Assembly: GCF_030816965.1 (NCBI RefSeq)
Contig: NZ_JAUSYQ010000002.1
Span: 1,364,001-1,428,000 of the forward strand
Reading direction: 5' to 3'
DNA: 64,000 nt
Source of the DNA: Streptomyces canus
Lineage (GTDB): Bacteria; Actinomycetota; Actinomycetes; Streptomycetales; Streptomycetaceae
Shown in pieces: positions 55,959 through 64,000 of this stretch. The notes below the pieces were generated by a model. The model did no database searches. It was not told where the DNA came from and saw only the letters and a program-made list of their open reading frames with translations. How positions within the stretch are numbered: position 1 is the first letter of the stretch; each line of letters starts with the position of its first letter. The position numbers and the translations under genes are program-made.

Positions 55959-56923
55959 GCCTGTGCTCCCGTGGGTACGACGGCGATCCGGCCGGTGGTC
56001 ACCCCGTCGCCGAGGCGCTGTACGGCGTCCGCGGCCCCGGCGAGCGGCACCCGCTCGCTGACCAGCGGCTTGATCGCACCCCGGGCGGCCAGTTCGGTGA
56101 GCTGCTCGTGGCAGCGCTGGACCAGCTTCGGGTTCTTGGTGTTGTACAGGCCCCAGTGCAGGCCCAGGATCGCGTAGTTCTTCACCAGGGCGTGGTTGAG
56201 ACCGGGGCTCGGGATGCTCCCGCTGGCGAAGCCGACGACCACGATCCGCCCTTCGAAGGCGACGACCTTGGTCGACTGCGTGTAGGCCTCGCCGCCCACG
56301 GGGTCGTAGATCACATCCGCGCCCCGGCCCCCGGTGGCCTCCTTCACGGCGGCGACGACGTCCTCGCTCCGCCGGTCGACCACCACGTCACAGCCCAGCT
56401 CCCGGGCGACGGCCACCTTCTCGGCACCGCCGACGACACCGATGACGGTGGCCCCGGCCGCCTTCCCGAGCTGCACCGCCGCGCTGCCGACCCCTCCTGC
56501 GGCAGCGTGGACGAGCAGCGTCTCCCCGGCTTCCAGGTGGGCCCTCCGGTGCAGCCCGAACCAGCCCGTCTGGTAGCCGATGTGCAGGGCGGCGGCCTCG
56601 GCGTCGTCCAGCGAGTCCGGCGCGGACAGCAGAGCGGCGGCGTCGGCGACGGCGTACTCGGCGAAACCGCCGTACGGCAGTGCGGGGTTGGCGATCACGC
56701 GGCGCCCGTCCTCGGTCTCGCCGCAGATCTCCACGCCCGGCGTGAAGGGCAGCGGCGGCCGGACCTGGTAGTGGCCGCGGCACATCAGCACGTCCGGGAA
56801 GTTGATGTTCGCGGCGCGCACCTTCAGCAGGACCTGGCCCTCACCGGGAACGGGCTGCGCCACGTCCGCGAGGCGCATCACCTCGCTCGGCTCGCCGTTC
56901 TCGTGCACTTGCCAAGCCTGCAT
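55955..56923 (-). CDS. Quinone oxidoreductase-like MDR enzyme
   Basis: 322 residues, zinc-free medium-chain dehydrogenase. ANINFPDVLMCRGHYQVRPPLPFTPGVEICG at the N-terminus, NADPH loop VHAAAGGVGSAAVQLGKAAGATVIG, and VIYDPVGGEAY. No catalytic or structural zinc ligands are seen. Members reduce quinones or act as acryloyl/enoyl-CoA reductases; with two acyl-CoA dehydrogenases in the operon, an acyl-CoA role is equally possible. First gene of the operon; a 12-bp palindrome lies 62 nt upstream. Confidence 0.88.
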   Translation of the reverse strand: MQAWQVHENGEPSEVMRLADVAQPVPGEGQVLLKVRAANINFPDVLMCRGHYQVRPPLPFTPGVEICGETEDGRRVIANPALPYGGFAEYAVADAAALLSAPDSLDDAEAAALHIGYQTGWFGLHRRAHLEAGETLLVHAAAGGVGSAAVQLGKAAGATVIGVVGGAEKVAVARELGCDVVVDRRSEDVVAAVKEATGGRGADVIYDPVGGEAYTQSTKVVAFEGRIVVVGFASGSIPSPGLNHALVKNYAILGLHWGLYNTKNPKLVQRCHEQLTELAARGAIKPLVSERVPLAGAADAVQRLGDGVTTGRIAVVPTGAQA

Positions 56924-56982
56924 GGGGGGCCTCCACAGGACTGCGTCGTCATGCCGGGGGTCGGACCGGGATTCTCCGCATA

Positions 56983-56997
56983 CTAAGCGGTCGCTTG
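56983..56997. promoter_or_regulatory. TetR-type operator before the acyl-CoA dehydrogenase operon
   Basis: CTAAGCGGTCGCTTG contains the palindrome AAGCG-GT-CGCTT. On the minus strand TAGTAT (56984 to 56979) directly beside it resembles a -10 box, so binding would block RNA polymerase. AAGCG/CGCTT sites are typical of TetR regulators of acyl-CoA metabolism. The regulator gene is not in sight. Confidence 0.5.
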
Positions 56998-57118
56998 CCG
57001 ATCAGGGAACAGCTCGTGGGGAGAAAGTGCCGACACCCACACTCCAGAAAATGACCACCTGGGCAGTGACGATCCGACGTGCGACGTGGAGCGACGCGTC
57101 CTGACGTCGAGGCGCCGT

Positions 57119-57955
57119 TCAGTGCTCCAGCCGGTGCGGATGGGACGGGTACACGCCCAGGATCCGTACCTCGGTGGAGAAGAAGCCCAGTTCGTGCAGG
57201 GCAAGGGCGACGTGCTGCTCGTCGGGGTGGCCCTCGATCTCGGCGTAGAAGCGGCTGGCGTTCAGCCCCGCGCCGATCTGATAGCTCTCGATCTTCGTGA
57301 GGTTGACCCCGCTGGTGGCGAACCCGCCGAGCGCCTTGAAGAGCGCGCTGGGGATGTTGCGCACGGAGAAGAACAGGCTCGTCATCGTCGGCTCCCCGGT
57401 GTGCGGGGCCACAACGGCCTCCCGGGACAGGACGACGAAGCGGGTGGTGTTGTCCGGGTCGTCCTCGACCCCGGCGCGCAGCACGTCGAGACCGTACAGC
57501 CCGGCCGCAGCGGGCGGGGCGAGCGCCGCGTGCCGCGGATCCGCCAGCTCGGCCACCTCACGCGCCGCTCCGGCCGTGTCGTCGGTGACGAGGGTGCGCC
57601 AGCCGCCCTCCCGCAGCACCTTGCGGCACTGCCCGAGGGCATGCACATGGCTGCGCACGCACTCCACCTGATCCGGTGTCGCCCCGGGCACGCCCATCAG
57701 GTCGAAGCGGATGGCGAGGAAGTGTTCGGCGATGATGAACAGTCCCGACTCGGGCAGCAGATGGTGGACGTCCGCCACCCGACCGGCCGCGGAGTTGTCC
57801 ACCGGGATCACGGCGACGTCGGCGGTGCCGAGCGTCACCGCGTCCAGAGCCTGCTCGAAACTCGTACAGGGCTGCTCGGCGCACCCGGGGTACAGGGTGT
57901 GCGCGGCGGTCGCCGAGTTGGATCCGGGTTCACCTTGGTAAGCGACGGTCGTCAC
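57119..57955 (-). CDS. pheA: Prephenate dehydratase
   Basis: 278 residues. Converts prephenate to phenylpyruvate in phenylalanine synthesis. N-terminal catalytic domain (VAYQGEPGSNSATAAHTLYPG, VIPVDNSAAGRVADVHHLL, NTTRFVVLSRE with the Thr-Arg-Phe triad) and a C-terminal ACT regulatory domain with the ESYQIG phenylalanine-sensing segment (normally ESRP). The start is GTG. Monofunctional, without chorismate mutase. Stands alone. Confidence 0.92.
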   Translation of the reverse strand: MTTVAYQGEPGSNSATAAHTLYPGCAEQPCTSFEQALDAVTLGTADVAVIPVDNSAAGRVADVHHLLPESGLFIIAEHFLAIRFDLMGVPGATPDQVECVRSHVHALGQCRKVLREGGWRTLVTDDTAGAAREVAELADPRHAALAPPAAAGLYGLDVLRAGVEDDPDNTTRFVVLSREAVVAPHTGEPTMTSLFFSVRNIPSALFKALGGFATSGVNLTKIESYQIGAGLNASRFYAEIEGHPDEQHVALALHELGFFSTEVRILGVYPSHPHRLEH

Positions 57956-58016
57956 GGGGTTCGTTCTCTTGTCGTCGGGCGGCAGAAGCTCCGTAACGTA
58001 TCAGGGACGCTCCGCC

Positions 58017-59675
58017 TCAGATCCAGGTGTCCAGCCACATCCTGGAGTGCCAGTCGGCGTACGGGATCGTCTCCCCGGTGTAGAGCGGGAAGAAGTAGAT
58101 GAAGTTCCAGGCGATGAGCAGGACGAGGGCGCCCGCGGCCACCGCGCCCTGTGCGCGCCGTCTGCGGTCCGCCCCCGGTGGCCCCAGGATCGCGCCCACC
58201 GTCATCGCCACGGCCAGGCAGAGGTACGGCACGAAGACGACCGCGTAGAAGGAGAAGACCGTACGGTCCTGGTACAGGAACCAGGGCAGATACCCCGCGC
58301 CCACCGCGCACAGGACGGCGCCGGCCCGCCAGTCGCGGCGCAGCGCCCAGCGGAAGAGCAGATAGAGCAGGGCGCCGCACGCCGACCACCACAGGAGCGG
58401 TGTGCCGAGGGCGAGGACGGTCTGGGAGCAGTCGACCGATGTGGTGCAGCCGTCCCGGCCGGGCTTCGGCGACTGGTAGTCGAACAGCACGGGTCGGCCC
58501 TGCACCAGCCAACTCCAGGGGCTGGACTGGTACTTGTGCGGGGTGTGCAGCCCCACGTTGAAGTCGTACACCAGGTACTCGTAGTGCCACAGGCTGCGGA
58601 GCGGGGCGGGGATCCATGACCAGGTGCCGCCGCGGCCGTCGGCCCAGTGGCGTCCATAGCCGTCGTCGGAGAGGAACCAGCCGGTCCAGGTCGCCAGATA
58701 GGTCGTCAACGCGACCGGGACCAGGGACAGGACCGACGGGCCGAGGTCCTTGCGCAGCACCGCACGGTAGGGGTCACTGGCCCCGGCCACGCGGCGGGAG
58801 CCGACATCCCACAGCACCGTCAGGAGCACGAAGAAGACCAGCACGTACAGGCCGTTCCACTTGGTGGAGGCGGCCAGCCCCAGGAAGACGCCGGCGGCGA
58901 GCCGCCAGGGACGCAGCCCGGTTCCGGTGTGGTCGGCGGTGTGCTCGTCCGGGCGCGCGCGGCCGTCCTCGCCGACCGGCAGGGCGGCCGCGAGCCGGCC
59001 CCGTGCGTGGTCCCGGTCGACGAGCAGGCAGCCGAACGCCGCCAGGACGAAGAACATGACGACGAGGTCCAGCAGGGCGGTACGGCTCATCACGACATGC
59101 AGCCCGTCCACCGCGAGGAGCGCGCCGGCCAGACAGCCCAGCAGTGTCGAACGGAACAGACGGCGTCCGATGCGGCACAGCATGAGCACCGACAGGGTGC
59201 CCAGGGCCGCCGTCATGAAGCGCCAGCCGAACGGGGTGAGACCGAACATCCACTCGCCGAGGGCGATCACCCACTTGCCCGTCGGCGGGTGCGCGACGAA
59301 CGCCCCCGTGTCGGAGAGCGAGACGACCTGGGGGTGGGCGAGGATCTGCGGGTCGGCGATCTTCCGGTCCGGCCAACTGCCCTCGTAGCCGAGGCGCAGC
59401 AGGGACCAGGCGTCCTTGGCGTAGTAGGTCTCGTCGAAGACCACGGCCCGCGGCCGGCCGAGGTGCCGAAAACGGATCGCCCCGGCCAGGACGGCGACGA
59501 GCACCGGCCCCAGCCAGTCCCACACCGACGGCTTCGGAAAGCGCGGAACGAGACGCTCGCGGAGGTCGGTTCCCGGCCGGGCCGCGTACCCGAATCGACG
59601 GAGTCGCGCCTGCCAGTCGCGGGGCGCTGTCGTCGGACGGGTGCCGACGACGGGGGAACGGGTCACGTCGGTCAC
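58017..59675 (-). CDS. pmt: Dolichyl/polyprenyl-phosphate-mannose protein mannosyltransferase
   Basis: 552 residues, multi-spanning membrane protein of the PMT family. RAVVFDETYYAKDAWSLLRLG has the essential Asp-Glu in the first extracellular loop, and HPPTGKWVIALGEWMFG and AASTKWNGLYVLVFF are family blocks. Transfers mannose from a polyprenyl carrier to Ser/Thr of secreted proteins at the outer membrane face. The start is GTG. Stands alone between pheA and a regulator gene. Streptomyces Pmt influences phage sensitivity and antibiotic resistance (family knowledge). Confidence 0.93.
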   Translation of the reverse strand: MTDVTRSPVVGTRPTTAPRDWQARLRRFGYAARPGTDLRERLVPRFPKPSVWDWLGPVLVAVLAGAIRFRHLGRPRAVVFDETYYAKDAWSLLRLGYEGSWPDRKIADPQILAHPQVVSLSDTGAFVAHPPTGKWVIALGEWMFGLTPFGWRFMTAALGTLSVLMLCRIGRRLFRSTLLGCLAGALLAVDGLHVVMSRTALLDLVVMFFVLAAFGCLLVDRDHARGRLAAALPVGEDGRARPDEHTADHTGTGLRPWRLAAGVFLGLAASTKWNGLYVLVFFVLLTVLWDVGSRRVAGASDPYRAVLRKDLGPSVLSLVPVALTTYLATWTGWFLSDDGYGRHWADGRGGTWSWIPAPLRSLWHYEYLVYDFNVGLHTPHKYQSSPWSWLVQGRPVLFDYQSPKPGRDGCTTSVDCSQTVLALGTPLLWWSACGALLYLLFRWALRRDWRAGAVLCAVGAGYLPWFLYQDRTVFSFYAVVFVPYLCLAVAMTVGAILGPPGADRRRRAQGAVAAGALVLLIAWNFIYFFPLYTGETIPYADWHSRMWLDTWI

Positions 59676-59783
59676 CGGGCAGCCTGCCCTGCCGCGGAGT
59701 GTGCCCGGGGCGATATCTCGTGCATCCGGTGAACCTACCTGCGCGCTCGTCCAGTTGTCCCCGACGAGAGGGAGAACGCCCGC

Positions 59784-60356
59784 TCACGCCTTCCGGGGAC
59801 GCGCCCGTACGTGCATCCGCTCCCCCTGCGGCCCGAACAGGCTGAGGAACTCCGCCGGCCCCTCCCCCGTCGACCCGAACCAGTGCGGCACCCGGGTGTC
59901 GAACTCCGCCGCCTCGCCCGCCGTCATCACCACGTCGTGCTCGCCCAACACCACCCTCAGCCGCCCCGCCAGGACGTACAGCCACTCGTAGCCCTCGTGG
60001 GTGCGCAGCTCCGGCTCCTCGTCGCGGCGCGGCACCAGCACCTTGAAGGCCTGAAGGCCGCCGGGCTGCCGGGTGAGCGGCCAGAAGGTGCGCCCGTGCC
60101 GTTCGAGCGGTGCGGACCGCACCCGGGGATCGCCGACCGGCGGGGCGCCGACCAGTTCGTCCAGCGGCACCTGGTGGGCCTGGGCGATCGGCAGCAGCAG
60201 CTCCAGACTGGGCTTGCGCAGGCCGGACTCCAGCCGGGAGAGCGTGCTCACGGAGATGCCGGTCGTCTCCGAGAGCGCCGCGAGGGTCACCTCCCGGTCC
60301 TTCCGCAGCCTCCTGAGCCTGGGACCCACTTCGGCGAGAACGTCGTCGGTACTCAT
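59784..60356 (-). CDS. XRE-family regulator with cupin sensor
   Basis: 190 residues. Helix-turn-helix LAALSETTGISVSTLSRLESGLRKPSLELLLPIAQAH (residues about 24-60) and a C-terminal cupin (LRTHEGYEWLYVLAGRLRVVLGEHDVVMTAGEAAEFDTRVPHWFG; His and Glu ligand pattern). Starts at ATG 60356; longer in-frame extensions run through the promoter. Divergent from an FAD oxidoreductase over 64 nt that hold a 15-bp palindrome, so it most likely controls that gene and itself. Confidence 0.9.
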   Translation of the reverse strand: MSTDDVLAEVGPRLRRLRKDREVTLAALSETTGISVSTLSRLESGLRKPSLELLLPIAQAHQVPLDELVGAPPVGDPRVRSAPLERHGRTFWPLTRQPGGLQAFKVLVPRRDEEPELRTHEGYEWLYVLAGRLRVVLGEHDVVMTAGEAAEFDTRVPHWFGSTGEGPAEFLSLFGPQGERMHVRARPRKA

Positions 60357-60363
60357 ACCCGTA

Positions 60364-60378
60364 TTGCAGAATCGGCAA
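60364..60378. promoter_or_regulatory. Operator between XRE/cupin regulator and flavoprotein gene
   Basis: TTGCAGAATCGGCAA, an inverted repeat TTGC-N7-GCAA in the centre of the 64-nt divergent region, 7 nt before the regulator ATG. It would block the regulator promoter and part of the other. Confidence 0.55.
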
Positions 60379-60420
60379 AGTTGTTTGTCAATCCCGCGCA
60401 CGCGGAGCGACCGTGGCGGC

Positions 60421-61356
60421 ATGACCGAGACATACGGCGAGACATACGAAGTGATCGTGATCGGTGGCGGTGCGGCAGGTCTGTCCGCCGCCCTCGTCCT
60501 GGGGCGGGCCCGGCGTCGCACCCTGGTCGTCGACGCGGGCGAACCACGCAACACGCCCGCCGCGCACATGCAGGGCTTTCTCACCCGGGACGGCATGCCG
60601 CCCGCCGAGTTCCTGGCGATCGGGCGCGAGGAGATCAAGGGGTACGGCGTCGAGCTGGTCCGGGACCGGGTGGTCGAGGTCGCCCCTGGCTTCGCCGTGA
60701 CCCTGGCGAGCGGGCGGGTGCTCAAGGCCCGTCGCCTCGTCGTCGCGACCGGCCTCAAGGACGAGCTCCCGGACGTGCCCGGCGTCGCGGCGCGCTTCGG
60801 CAAGGACGTCCTGCACTGCCCCTACTGCCACGGCTGGGAGGTCCGCGACCAGGCCTTCGGCGTCCTCGCCACGACCCCGCTCAGCGTGCACCAGGCGCTG
60901 ATGGTCTCCCAGTGGTCGAAGGACGTGACCCTCTTCCTGCACAGGGTCGCCGAGTCCGAGCTCTCGGACGACGATCTGCGCAGGCTGGCCGCGGCCGGTG
61001 TCGGCGTGGTGCCCGGCGAGGTGGCGGAGCTGGTCGTGACGGACGACCGGCTCACCGCCGTACGACTGGAGGACGGCACGACGCACGCACGCGAGGTCGT
61101 CTTCACCGCGCCCCGGGCCGTCCCGCAGAACGGCCTGGTGCAGCGGCTCGGAGCCGAGCTCCAGGAGACGCCCTTCGGCAGCTACCCCGTGGTCGACGGG
61201 AACTGGCAGACGACCGTGCCCGGTGTGTACGCCGTGGGCAACGCGGCCGGCTTCGCGGAACAGGTGATCAACGCGGCGAGCGCCGGATACCGGGCGGCCG
61301 CCACGATCAACGGTGAGCTGCTGATGAGCGACCTCGACGCGGCTGCCGGGGTGTAG
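60421..61356 (+). CDS. Thioredoxin-reductase-like FAD oxidoreductase
   Basis: 311 residues. FAD site VIVIGGGAAGLSAALVLGRARR at the N-terminus, CPYCHGWE (residues about 140-147) carrying a C-x2-C pair at the TrxB position, and VYAVGNAAGFAEQVINAASAGY. The NADPH motif is weak: after the Cys pair no GxGxxG is apparent, which suggests a thiol oxidase-like enzyme such as holomycin-type dithiol oxidases rather than true TrxB. Divergent from its presumed XRE/cupin regulator. Substrate unknown. Confidence 0.85.
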   Translation: MTETYGETYEVIVIGGGAAGLSAALVLGRARRRTLVVDAGEPRNTPAAHMQGFLTRDGMPPAEFLAIGREEIKGYGVELVRDRVVEVAPGFAVTLASGRVLKARRLVVATGLKDELPDVPGVAARFGKDVLHCPYCHGWEVRDQAFGVLATTPLSVHQALMVSQWSKDVTLFLHRVAESELSDDDLRRLAAAGVGVVPGEVAELVVTDDRLTAVRLEDGTTHAREVVFTAPRAVPQNGLVQRLGAELQETPFGSYPVVDGNWQTTVPGVYAVGNAAGFAEQVINAASAGYRAAATINGELLMSDLDAAAGV

Positions 61357-61385
61357 ACCGGCCGCCTCCGGTACACCCTGGAAGC

Positions 61386-62924
61386 ATGTTGCTTGCCCGG
61401 CTGGCACAGGTGTCCCAGGACGTCGCCGCGACCTCGGCGCGCTCGAAGAAGATCGCGCTCCTCGCCGAACTGTTCCGGGACGCCGAGGCGGACGACGTCC
61501 CGATCGTCATCCCGTACCTGGCCGGACGGCTCCCGCAGGGCCGGCTCGGCGTCGGCTGGAAGGTGCTGAGCCGCCCGGTCGCCCCGGCCGCGGAGCCGAC
61601 CCTGACCGTGCGCGAGGTGGACGCGCTGCTCAGCGAGCTGGGCAAGGTCGGGGGCGCCGGCTCGCAGGCCGAACGCGCCCGGCTGGTGGGTGAGTTGATG
61701 GGTGCGGCCACCGAGGACGAGCAGCGGTTCCTGTTCGGGCTGATCAGCGGTGAGGTACGGCAGGGGGCGCTGGACGCGGTCGCCACGGAGGGACTCGCCC
61801 AGGCGACGCAGGCACCTCCCGCCGACGTACGCCGTGCCGTGATGCTGGCGGGCTCCCTCCAGACGGTGGCCGAGGCCCTGCTCACCGACGGCCCGCCCGC
61901 CCTGGACCGCTTCCGCCTCACCGTCGGCCGCCCGGTCCTGCCGATGCTGGCGCACAGCGCCTCCTCGGTGACCGAGGCGGTCGAGAAGCTCGGCACCTGC
62001 GCGGTCGAGGAGAAGCTGGACGGCATCCGCGTCCAGATCCACCGGGACGGGGATGCCGTACGGCTGTACACGCGCACCCTCGACGACATCACCGACCGGT
62101 TGCCCGAGCTGACGGCCGCCGCGCTGGAGTTGAGGGGCGAGCGGTTCATCCTGGACGGCGAGGTGATCGCCTTCGACGAGGACGGGCGGCCCCGTTCCTT
62201 CCAGGAGACCGCGGGCCGGGTCGGCTCCCGCGTGGACGTGACGACGGCCGCCGAGGCGGTCCCTGTCTCCCCTGTCTTCTTCGACGCCCTGTCCGTCGAC
62301 GACCGCGACCTCCTCGACCTGCCCTTTGCCGAACGGCACGCGGAGCTGGCCCGGTTGGTGCCCGAGCCGATGCGGGTCCGGCGCACGCTGGTGTCCGGAC
62401 CGAAGGACGTGGGGACGGCCGAGGAGTTCCTGGCCGAGACCCTGAAGCGCGGCCACGAGGGCGTCGTGGTGAAGTCCCTCGACGCCCCCTACAGCGCGGG
62501 CCGGCGCGGTGCCTCCTGGCTGAAGGTCAAGCCCGTGCACACCCTCGACCTGGTGGTGCTGGCCGCCGAGTGGGGCCACGGCCGCCGCACCGGCAAACTC
62601 TCCAATCTGCACCTCGGCGCCCGTACGGCGGACGGCGGGTTCGCCATGCTCGGCAAGACCTTCAAGGGAATGACCGACGCGATGCTCACCTGGCAGACCG
62701 AGCGGCTCCAGGAGCTGGCCGTCGACAGCAGCGGTTACGTGGTGCCCGTACGGCCCGAACTCGTCGTCGAGATCGCCTACGACGGCCTCCAGAAGTCGAG
62801 CCGCTACCCGGCCGGAGTCACCCTCCGCTTCGCGCGCGTGGTCCGCTACCGCGAGGACAAGCGGCCCGAGGAGGCCGATACGGTGGAGACGCTGCTGGCC
62901 GCGCATCCCGAGGTGAGGCCGTGA
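61386..62924 (+). CDS. ligB: ATP-dependent DNA ligase, LigB type
   Basis: 512 residues. Nucleotidyl-transfer motif I EEKLDGIRVQIH with catalytic Lys210, motif III RFILDGEVIAFD, motif IV HEGVVVKSLDAPYSAG and motif V SWLKVKP; an N-terminal DNA-binding domain (residues 1 to about 190) and a C-terminal OB fold. Length and order match mycobacterial LigB (about 507 residues). Seals nicks and is accessory to the essential NAD-dependent LigA. Coupled to a Nudix gene through a GTGA overlap; 29 nt after the flavoprotein gene. Confidence 0.92.
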   Translation: MLLARLAQVSQDVAATSARSKKIALLAELFRDAEADDVPIVIPYLAGRLPQGRLGVGWKVLSRPVAPAAEPTLTVREVDALLSELGKVGGAGSQAERARLVGELMGAATEDEQRFLFGLISGEVRQGALDAVATEGLAQATQAPPADVRRAVMLAGSLQTVAEALLTDGPPALDRFRLTVGRPVLPMLAHSASSVTEAVEKLGTCAVEEKLDGIRVQIHRDGDAVRLYTRTLDDITDRLPELTAAALELRGERFILDGEVIAFDEDGRPRSFQETAGRVGSRVDVTTAAEAVPVSPVFFDALSVDDRDLLDLPFAERHAELARLVPEPMRVRRTLVSGPKDVGTAEEFLAETLKRGHEGVVVKSLDAPYSAGRRGASWLKVKPVHTLDLVVLAAEWGHGRRTGKLSNLHLGARTADGGFAMLGKTFKGMTDAMLTWQTERLQELAVDSSGYVVPVRPELVVEIAYDGLQKSSRYPAGVTLRFARVVRYREDKRPEEADTVETLLAAHPEVRP

Positions 62925-63382
62925 GGACCAGCGCGGGCCTGCTGTTGTTCCGGCACGCCGATGAGGGCCTGGAGGTGTTGCTGGGCCATATGGGTGGCCC
63001 GTTCTTCGCCCGGCGGGACGCCGGAGCGTGGACGGTTCCGAAGGGCGAGTACGAGCCGGCCTCGGAGTCGGCCTGGGCCGCGGCCCGCCGCGAGTTCCAG
63101 GAGGAGCTCGGGCTGCCGCCGCCCAACGGGGAGGCCGTACCGCTCGGTGAGGTCCGGCAGACGAACGGCAAGGTCGTCACGGCGTGGGCGATCGAGGCGG
63201 ACCTCGATCCGGCGACCGTGGTTCCGGGCGTGTTCAGCATGGAGTGGCCACCGAAGTCCGGGCGCATGCGGGAGTTCCCCGAGCTGGACCGGGTGGAGTG
63301 GTTCGGCCTCGACCGGGCCCGGACCGTGATCGTCAAGGCGCAGGCCGCGTTTCTCGACCGGCTGGCTGAGCACTCGGCCTGA
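62921..63382 (+). CDS. Nudix hydrolase
   Basis: 153 residues. Nudix box G-x5-E-x7-REFQEELGL, seen as GEYEPASESAWAAARREF then QEELGL (residues about 43-66), with intact REUxEExGU residues. The GTG start overlaps the ligase stop. Hydrolyses a nucleoside diphosphate linked to another group; sharing an operon with a DNA ligase suggests removal of damaged or adenylylated nucleotides (inference). DUF4743-free, single-domain. Confidence 0.9.
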   Translation: MRTSAGLLLFRHADEGLEVLLGHMGGPFFARRDAGAWTVPKGEYEPASESAWAAARREFQEELGLPPPNGEAVPLGEVRQTNGKVVTAWAIEADLDPATVVPGVFSMEWPPKSGRMREFPELDRVEWFGLDRARTVIVKAQAAFLDRLAEHSA

Positions 63383-63453
63383 CGTCCACGCGTTGCGGTC
63401 GCCCCCGCCGCGCGGGAAGGTCGAAGCACAGTCAGCTCTTCAGGAGGTCGGTC

Positions 63454-64000
63454 ATGCCCATCGCGACGGTGAACCCGGCGAACGGCGAGACGCTCAAGAC
63501 GTACGAGGCCATGGGCGAGGAGGAGATCGAGCGCAGGCTCCAGCTCGCCGAGGCGACGTTCCGCACCTACCGCACGACGTCCTTCGCGGAGCGCGCCCGT
63601 CTCCTGAACCGGGCCGCCGAGCTCCTCGACGATGCCCAGCAGGACATCGCCCGGGTCATGACCACCGAGATGGGCAAGCCGGTCAAGCAGGCCCGCGCGG
63701 AGGCCGCCAAGTGTGCCAAGGCGATGCGCTGGTACGCCGAGCACGCGGAGTCGCTGCTGGCCGACGAGGAGCCCGCCGCGTACGACGTCAAGGACTCCGG
63801 CGCCTCCCGCGCCCTGGTCCGCTACCGGCCGCTCGGGCCCGTGCTCGCGGTGATGCCGTGGAACTTCCCGCTGTGGCAGGTGGTCCGCTTCGCCGCGCCC
63901 GCCCTGATGGCGGGCAACGTCGGCCTGCTCAAGCACGCCTCGAACGTGCCGCAGACCGCGCTGTTCCTGGAGGACCTCTTCCATCAGGCGGGCTACCCGG
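63454..64000 (+). CDS. NAD-dependent aldehyde dehydrogenase, succinate-semialdehyde type (cut by window edge)
   Basis: First 182 codons: MPIATVNPANGETLKTYEAM, TTEMGKPVKQARAEAAKCAKAMRWYAEHA and VMPWNFPLWQVVRFAAPALMAGN. This subgroup (actinobacterial GabD1-like, about 460 residues) lacks the extended N-terminus of the gabD product at 26882-28321, so it is a distant paralogue and not a duplicate. The ATG follows AGGAGGTCG by 4 nt. The catalytic Cys region lies beyond the window. Confidence 0.9.
   Translation, partial: MPIATVNPANGETLKTYEAMGEEEIERRLQLAEATFRTYRTTSFAERARLLNRAAELLDDAQQDIARVMTTEMGKPVKQARAEAAKCAKAMRWYAEHAESLLADEEPAAYDVKDSGASRALVRYRPLGPVLAVMPWNFPLWQVVRFAAPALMAGNVGLLKHASNVPQTALFLEDLFHQAGYP

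Overview
The window reads as chromosomal DNA of a Streptomyces-type actinomycete. It is very GC-rich, with GTG and TTG starts beside ATG and tightly packed genes. Most operons use 1-4 nt stop/start overlaps. Lineage-typical genes include a mycothiol-dependent formaldehyde dehydrogenase, a protein O-mannosyltransferase, an LigB-type ATP-dependent DNA ligase and several LacI/IclR-controlled secreted glycosidases. No rRNA, tRNA or CRISPR array was seen. No database search was possible, so family calls rest on motifs, length and context.

Layout. (1) 1-11.3 kb is a carbohydrate-use region. It holds an ABC importer (lipoprotein plus two permeases), a LacI regulator with two copies of CGAACCGGTTCG in a divergent promoter region, a giant secreted multidomain glycosidase, a second LacI regulator and a GH36 alpha-galactosidase. 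(2) 11.3-37 kb is an osmolyte-catabolism region. It encodes import (ProVWX), choline to betaine aldehyde (BetA), betaine aldehyde to glycine betaine (BetB), betaine to dimethylglycine (Rieske oxygenase with its own Rieske ferredoxin and FAD reductase) and dimethylglycine to sarcosine (dimethylglycine oxidase). The formaldehyde released can be removed by an S-(hydroxymethyl)mycothiol dehydrogenase. Two close IclR paralogues lie within it. A shared 17-bp palindrome, GTTGCGT-N3-ACGCAAC, sits before nearly every transcription unit. Embedded are a GABA-degradation operon (gabT, a broken Fe-S/FAD oxidase gene, gabD) with a PucR regulator and several small redox genes. (3) 37-45.3 kb holds a low-complexity repeat tract, a UvrA-like/VOC/TetR group, a secreted M19-like hydrolase and a GH5-CBM2 cellulase with a perfect CebR box. 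(4) 45.3-50.5 kb is a scrap-heap of broken insertion sequences and a broken phosphatase gene. It surrounds one intact and unusual gene that fuses an FhaA-type DUF3662 domain to a ParA/MinD-type ATPase. (5) 50.6-64 kb is mostly housekeeping or accessory: DUF779, a phosphodiester glycosidase, a GDPD-like enzyme, an acyl-CoA dehydrogenase pair, prephenate dehydratase, a mannosyltransferase, an XRE/cupin regulator with a divergent flavoprotein, ligB-nudix and a truncated aldehyde dehydrogenase.

The strongest candidates for new biology are the FhaA/ParA fusion isolated between mobile-element remains, and the betaine regulon in which a three-component Rieske system replaces the usual two-component GbcAB and is tied to import, demethylation and formaldehyde removal by one palindromic operator and duplicated, apparently leaderless IclR regulators.
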